From the NCBI GenBank assembly GCA_003864495.1, contig PEDN01001385.1:44289-108288 (forward strand): 64,000 bases of DNA, written 5' to 3'. Source of the DNA: Nemopilema nomurai (Eukaryota > Cnidaria > Scyphozoa > Rhizostomeae > Rhizostomatidae). Below, piece by piece: positions 53,540 to 61,100 of the stretch (within the stretch, counting starts at the first letter, position 1; each line of letters opens with the position of its first letter). A program made the translations under genes and the position numbers. The notes beneath the pieces are model-generated. The model saw only the letters and a list, made by a program, of their open reading frames with translations, ran no database searches and was not told the DNA's origin.

Positions 53540-53612
53540 ATGCTGTTTGTGCAATTTGCCCTAGCTGCTCATTCGATTGGTGCTCATGCCAGTTCTCACT
53601 CTTTTTATAAGA
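53540..53612 (+). CDS. Candidate signal-peptide exon of the BMPER-like gene
   Basis: The ATG at 53540 reads MLFVQFALAAHSIGAHA then SSHSFYK. It has a short hydrophobic core and an Ala-x-Ala cleavage site (AHA before SS). A possible donor (aaga|gtgaag, weak at +5) at 53613 ends the exon in phase 1. Splicing to the acceptor at 55032 gives codon AAC and a mature start of about 12 residues before the first VWC cysteine, similar in length to the N-terminal 'clip' of crossveinless-2 proteins. No other leader exon was found nearby, but the true first exon could be far upstream. Confidence 0.3.
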
Positions 53613-53661
53613 GTGAAGTCTATAGGAATACCGAGGCTCAAAATTGCTAAATATTAAGTAT

Positions 53662-53732
53662 GATTTGAGAATAACGCCAGGCTGAATCTTAATCTTTCTT
53701 CGTAATCTTAGTTTCCTCCCAAAGCAAAACAA
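53662..53732. repeat. Interspersed repeat copy A
   Basis: The stretch from gatttgagaataacgccag to taatcttagtttcctcccaa and caaaacaa is matched by a diverged copy at 57667-57763. The two copies lie in introns or flank of the BMPER-like gene, about 4 kb apart in the same orientation. Confidence 0.5.
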
Positions 53733-55031
53733 TTGTCACTTTGACGCTGTATACGCTATATATGTCTATATTTTTGCTCTTGTTTCAAGTTATAATGAAG
53801 CAGCACTCCAAAAGATTTAGATTTTTTTCTTTGATCTGAAGGCGAATTTTCACCTGAAACTAGAACCCAGTCTTAACTCTTTCAGCCATCAATGGCTTGC
53901 AATGTCTCTTACCTTGTGACTACTTTCGCTCTGTCACTACTCTGATTTTGAAACAAATTTGCTCATACCATTTCGAAGGAGCACCATTTTTGTCCAATGA
54001 CAATACTTAAAGGTTGCACAGTCTAGTTTGAATAGTTTCAAAGAATACTTCAGAAGATGCAAAATCGATTTACTTTGTTGACTTTTGATTGCAACATAGG
54101 CAAGTTAAGACAGGCTTTCAGAAGTGTGTTAAAAGACTTCATCGATTTCTGACATTCAAAACTCTTTCAGAATAAATAGCCAAGGTTAGAAGATTAAAAG
54201 TTACTTTCATAATGTCGTAGCTATTTCAAGTTGTTTTACCGGTTCTGTTACTGCTCCCATCATCACTTGACCCAAGAAATATGATGTTCAGGACCTTTCT
54301 TAAATGACAAAGGCTGGTATTCATTAAGTTTAATTTACCTAAAAACCCCAAACTGGTTGTATTTCAAAGCAGTCCAATGGCCTATGGACAACATTGACCT
54401 GCAAAAAGGAGTCACGTAGCTAACAGTCCATTTACTGATGCAGCTAAGTGCATCGCATTAACTTTGAAGCGGAAACCACGTATCGTAGTGGCCACTGCAA
54501 GTATGTCATTGTGGTGATTCGGTGGGTTGATTTGGAGAGGACCACGGTTGCAAGCGCACCACACCTTTTTAGAGTTTCCCAAGTTGATTTGTATAGTAGG
54601 TTAAACTGTCACGCCGGGTAGGGTGCCTTACCATTGAGCTAGTGAGAGAGATCTAGCTAGTGAGAGTGAAGTGGAGGCTGTATCATTTGCTCGTTAACCG
54701 ATAGTCAATGGTTGAATTCTTATTCTTATTTGCTTCAAATTCTTATAAATCTACTCACACGCACTAAAGGACAATGTGGAGAGTTTAACATATGAAACGA
54801 AATTTGAACGCCTAGACTGATTGCTGCATTAGAGGAAAATCTAAATGATGCAACAATGGTTTTACGATTCTAAGCAGCTTGGGGATTTTCCAATTAGGAG
54901 AAGACCTTGGTTCTATTACCATGCCGTCCCGTACCTTATAGTACACCCTTGAGCAAAAGCATTTTTAAGCAAAAGCATTTCCAGTAACACTCTTATGTAA
55001 TTTAAATGAGTTCTCTTTTTCTCTCTTACAG
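53733..55031. other. Upstream region or first intron of the BMPER-like gene
   Basis: No coding exon is seen. There is a short duplication of gctagtgagag at about 54640-54668. The region ends in the pyrimidine-rich acceptor ttctctcttacag at 55031. Confidence 0.5.
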
Positions 55032-55129
55032 ACTACAGCAAATGTTTATCTGGTGAATCGGATAAGATTGGCTCATTATTTCCATCTTGGTACAATATTC
55101 CATGCTTGGAATGCGTTTGTTTCATGCGG
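55032..55129 (+). CDS. BMPER: BMPER-like exon: VWC1, first half
   Basis: Acceptor ctcttacag, donor cgg|gtacgt; phase 1 in, phase 0 out. It reads YSKCLSGESDKIG, then PSWYNIPCLECVCFMR, the C1 and PC-x-x-C-x-C part of a VWC. In crossveinless-2 the first VWC is the main BMP-binding domain, together with residues just before C1, which here come from the preceding, unconfirmed exon. Confidence 0.85.
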
Positions 55130-58100
55130 GTACGTGCCTTCTGCACTTCAATAATAAATGAAAGTGAATTGAAAATATCCACGCCTGGGTTTGGTGATTA
55201 GTTGCTTCTCTAGATTGTTTTTTTGGAGACTTTCCAATCTAATCATTGATTTGGCAGCTTGAAAATAATCCGAAAAAGGCATAACATTCGTCTTTATGTA
55301 CAATTTGCTGTCCTTTTTGTGCAAAAATCCTTTTTTGCAGATCCGAAAGCATTCTTGGCCTATTCTTTGTCATACCTTGCGGTAACAGTACTGGACAGAA
55401 AGGAGCGTTTTACTAGTTTTCTTAATGCCTTTGGAAGATAACATATTTGCTAATACAATTGTGAATATTTCCCATGCAGGAAGGGGCAGAAATTTGTCAA
55501 GCAAGAAGAGTGCAGTGTCCAGAGTTGAAATGCAAGGTGTTTGAGCCTACTTACAGCAACTGTTGCCGAGTTTGTAAAGGTAAAGACACCATCATTCAAA
55601 CAAATTTATTGTAATGCAGGTTAGCTAGAGAAGGGATGAAAGTTTGTCAGTATTTTATGTAATGTTAGCGCATTAAAATGGCTGATCGCGTTAGGCCTGC
55701 ATTTGTATGACCGCCATTTCCCACGCCTCCATTACGTATCTCGCTGTCTGGGTGGCTTGATGCGAAAGCGAGGCTTTGACTGATGTCAGACTAACAAAAA
55801 CTGATAGAGGGAATAAAATTCTCTAACGCATGCTCTCATCTAAGAAAAAGATTTCCATATTGTCCTTCTTGTTGACTTGCAATGCTAACACTACCGGGGA
55901 CGTTGAAACTCTAACATTACATAAGTCTAGATAAAAAGCATCCTCTGTTCCGTTCAGTTAATCAATAGTTTGTCCAACTCTTTAAAGTCGGAAAATAATC
56001 TTTATGGAAGATGTGAGCTAATTTTCGAAATCTTCATCTCAATATTTATCTAAATGTCTTCTGATTGTTTTGGGATGTGGCTCTATTAAATGATTTCTGT
56101 TAGCATAACACGTCTGAATCCTTGCTTAGACATATATTAAAAGATTTCGTGCAGCAGAAAAGACGGTGAGGTCGGACCGTTTGTCTCCAACGTTTTCTGT
56201 CGCGTCATTTAGCTATGGTTCTGCTGTTTGTCGTTGAACCCAATGTGATCGCGAAGAGACACAAGGAGCTTATGATCCGAATAGCATGATTAGTGGGACT
56301 GTAGACTGGCTGCCCTTGTGCAAAGTGACAGAAGCAGGCTGCTTAACTAACGGACTGCCATATAGTCCTAAACGGTTTTCTGGCGACACGAAAGTTGCAA
56401 AGAGAAATATGAGGAAAAGAACTTTATGAAGGAGTTATGGATATTGCAACGCAATACCTTGTCTCTACCTTGCCTACAAGAAAAAGATTCTTGATGTTAT
56501 TTTTCAAGTTCTGTTATTTTTTAGTTTGTTTTTTCTCACTAAAAATCCAAGATCTCACTTTGCTGTTTCGTAACGGGTAACACCCTTCGTGATCCTTGAA
56601 AACTTTCAACGATGCCATTGGTATTAAGAGAGATTTCGAAACAGCCGTAGACAACCGAATCCTAAGCTAGTCATTGATAAAGCGTTTATAGACCTTTGCA
56701 CAGAATAAATATTTAGCCCCTGTATAGACCCAATAAAAGTAGGGATGATCGTTCGAGTATAGTTTAATTCAATCGCAAATATTGGGTTTATTCCCACAAC
56801 CCGATACGTTGAATTAACTCGGTTTCTCAATGAACAGAGTAACTTTAGCAGCGAGTTGGTCCAAAGAAGCCAAGCACAGGGGCTCCTATTTTCACCGGGC
56901 CTACAAAGGAAGTTCTGATAGATGGCGGAACTGCTTATGGTTATTTTGCAAGGAACAGTCTTCCAGCTTCGAGGCTAATGATATTTTAGCGATATGAGGA
57001 TTAATTTATACACAGTCGTGTATTCTCGTGTCTCTTTTTTCGCAAGTTTTACAGCAGCATATTTCATAGAGGCTTGTATGAAATAAATTGCATCAATTAA
57101 ATAGTAGACGTAAATACGTTGAAGGCATGAAGCAGCCGGTATCATGAAGTAATATCTAATGCATCTGAAGAGGATAACCAATAGGCGAACTGCTAGTCAT
57201 CTAATTGTACGTTATGACAGTCTTCTGAGCATTACACCGATACCTGGTCCTGCTCAGTATCGATGTAGAAGTACTAATATAGACAACAATCTAGGACCTA
57301 TCGATGCATGGAAAAAGAAGTCGATATTCCATTATTACTGGTCGCTATTATGGGGGCGAGGGGAAGAAGTGCCCCTATTTTCCATTGATTTGACCCATAC
57401 ACATCACTATGAAAACTTATCCAGAGCTTCTTTTTTCAACAGGATGCTTTTATAACGGAACTAGCTACAAACATGGCGAATCGTGGACCGACAGTGCCAA
57501 TCCATGCCAAAATTTCATATGTCGAGTGAGTCTCACATGTTTCTATCATCAGCTATCTTATTCTGCTATTTTCTTCCGCACAACTGTACAAGGAATATTG
57601 ATATTAAAATCACTGTTTTACATGCAAAAAAGGATATAATATAATAACGAAGCTCATAATTGCAGGAATTTGAGAATAACTTTAGAATAATGCCAGACTC
57701 AACATTTACCAAGGCTGATATCTCTTTTTAATCTTAGTTTTCTCACAAATCAAAACAACTTCAGGCTAATTTACATCATACGTTGGGCAAAGTTCATTTA
57801 GAAATAATCTTAGACTGAAAATCGAAAATTTTCAAGAATTTGAGACTCAGCAAAAATTTAGGAATTCTTCTAAACAGAGTGTATATAAGGGATAATAAAA
57901 AAACTCGATACATCGCATGCAACAAAATGTGTCGATATATCAAGGTTCGGCAATGGTTGCCATGTCAGTCTTATCTTCGGTACTTCAAAGTGGATACTTC
58001 AGGGGTACCATGTTACTCGCATCAAATGGTACAAATGATCTCTGGACTATGGCTGAATGGTATGAGAAATGGGTAAAATTCAATTCAATATTGTTCTGAT

Positions 58101-61100
58101 GTAATTATACGCGGGCCCTTAAAGAGATAGGGTGAGATTTATGAGTAATGCATGGCCAACTTTTTCTCACCTTTTTGCATGCCGAAAATGTTCCAAAGTA
58201 TCGAATTGAAGTGTTCTTTGTTCATGTGTCAACTAATTCCAGTCATTGTTGTTAATATTTGGAGAAGCTTATGAATCTCATTGGGCATAAGTGGATCCTT
58301 TTCTATGTTTCTTTCTCTTATCAAGACAAAAAAAACCTCTATTTGGCTTGAAAATGTCATCTTCTTAATTAAAGTTACTTCACATGTAGGAACGGCTACC
58401 ATCTTGTAATAGTTATTCATGGAGTGTCCAAAAAGCTTGACAAATTTTGAAACTCGTAGGACTCTTTTGAGTGCAAGAAAAACATTAAAACCCTTGATAA
58501 TAGCAGGGGAGATAAATACGACAAGAAAGTGAAAGGGAAGTAGGTTGTGATCTGCTTTGAATTTTACGCAACCTTTCTGAGATTGTCGAGCAAAACAATC
58601 AAGATGATTTTGATCTAATACATTCTAAACTTTACATGGGAAGAATCTTTGTCCCAATCGCCGTCGAAGCTTTACTTTGAAGATTTGCGAATGGCGGAAA
58701 AGTCGAATTCATTTCAGATTTCTTCTGTAGCTTTTCGATTCAATTGTAACGTTCGCATAGAGATTAGCATTTCTTAAAGGCCCTCTGTGCCAACGGCAGA
58801 CGAACCCCTTTCAATAATTAATATCAAATGCGTTATAAAATGGAAATGTTTACAAACTTGGCGCTGCTTTTGAAGGTTTAATCGGCGTGAATAGAACCAC
58901 TCAACAGAATACTGAAAGGGTCCTTTGATGGTTTGTGTGATTTTCCTGTTATTGGTAAATAGAAAGTAAAACGCCTAAGCTCTAGAAATCTGAGGGGCTT
59001 ACGCGTTTTACCCTCAATTTGACAATCGATTGATTTGGATTTAGGCAAACAAGGTCGGTGCATTCAGCTATCCGAGCTCTCGTAGTTCAAGGCGCAAGAT
59101 CAGGGGCGATAGAGCAGCCTTAAGAACAAGACAGAAACACAGACAGAACTTCTGAGTATCGCCATAACTCGGCATTCGTCCACTGGAAAAGCAGGGCGCA
59201 TTTTTCACAAGCAACAGGGCTGTTTCAATTAAAATTTGTTGTGGTGTCTGCCCCTCTTTGACCCTTCTACAGTTTCAAACAATAATTTGTTATTGTGAGG
59301 AGTCTGGAGCGTAGATAAATTATTTCCAAGAAGAGATCTAATATTTGATTTGCTCGATATTTCTTTACACTTTTCGTTTGAAAAGGGCTGGAGCGGACAC
59401 CTGAGGCTGCTTTTTAGGTGGGCGGCAATATGTGCCTGTTCCTTGAATACTCAACCAAATATGACTGTTTATATTAATTTTGAATACTGCAGACGGTCTT
59501 TCAGTAATTTCTTACTGCAATAGTTGGTAAAATCAAGTCAGTTACCCCACCTCCTTCAAAATCAGTGAAAATCCAGAGCAGGTGGTTGTTTGGAAATTGA
59601 TATAAGACAGTTTTGTATATTGTATCAATTTTAGTTTTTTCAACCAAAAATTTCCTAAATAATTTTTGTTCTATTACACCCCCTTGCTCGTTATGCATGT
59701 GTCAAAACTTGTCTCACCCTAGGAAGGCATTGTATCGAAATACCAGGAGCGATGCGTTTTTAACCGAGCAGCCAATACAAAAAGAATTCAGGAAAAAGGC
59801 TCCTGTTGTCCAAACATAAAAGTAAATGGTAAGTGGAAAGCAAATGCTTAGTTTTATGAAGCCGCTACTGATCCTTTTGTAAACGTCTTGATATAAGATA
59901 TGGGGAGGGGGAATAGGCAATAGATTTTGAAATAGCGTGTTTTCATCTTTGCAAGAGGGATTCACGCAATATATTATATGACTTCACAGGAAGATATACG
60001 GTTTTCTTAAGTGATATGTAAATTTGAAGTACGTTCATGCTTATTGTTGCTAATTATGTTTCCCGAGGTGTAGAAGTGTGAAATTTTGCGCTGATTGCGA
60101 ATGTTTTAGGCGTTCTGTAAAGTTGTTGATTTGCATAATGTAGCGAAATACTTTGATTTCCAGTTCTTGTTCGATTCTTAGTTTTAGACCATTTTCATGT
60201 GGAGTAGAAAATAGAAACAGCTTTAATAACTATTCGCCCCTAGGGTTTGATATTTTGTGTTGCAAAAAACAAGATGATTCCAGCGAGCATTTTATGTATG
60301 ATGTATTACGACAATAATTTGCAACAAACTGGTTATTTTTTCTGTTATATTTCATTCATTTTGTTTATTTTATAATTAATTGATTTTTGTAATCTTTTTT
60401 GTTTAGATACAGAACGACAAATCATCCTTTTAGCAAAAAATTTAACAAATGAAAAATTAGAAGGCAATAAAGAGAATGTGGAGCGACCATTAGTAGATGA
60501 CCCATGCATTCTTTGTAAACAAAAGGTATGTATTGTTCTCCCTTCACCTCATATGAGTGCAAGCAAAGGCTTGTACTTTCTTGAGACCACCATAGCAAGG
60601 AGGGCTCCTATATCTCTGGAAGCCATTGCAGCTTTCCTTTTCATTCACTTTGAAAGTGGAAGACTTTAGATAATCATTCTTTGTTCACCCCCCTTCCCAC
60701 CACCAGACCCCCCGTTAGAGAATGCACATGAAAGCAGTTCAAGCCTTTTCCTCCCAAAACCTCCCAGTTTGCAAAAATGAAATCACAGCTTTAAGTCCTG
60801 GGTTGCGCTTTTACTAAAAGAAGTCTTGTGATACTCTTTGGTAAGTGTCGTTCTACAGGCATTTAGCCTGCGAGCGCAAATTGGTGTCAAACCTTGAGAA
60901 TAGAGGATTGAATAGATGCGTAACCGATAATTCTATTACACAGACGCAGGGTCTAATCCTGCTAACATACGTGCCTCCCAATTGCCTTCGCTACATAACT
61001 TCACGATGTCAAAACGATAAAAAAGATTAGATGCTGCCTCTTAAATCATCGACCAAATTCTCAGCTTCCCTTGTAAGCATGCTAACACAAATCCTCAGAC

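Noticed and set aside
57840..58099. Cysteine-containing frames in the VWC2 intron
   Set aside because: No CC-x-x-C ending and no phase-0 acceptor with a phase-1 donor; the exon at 59723 fits instead.
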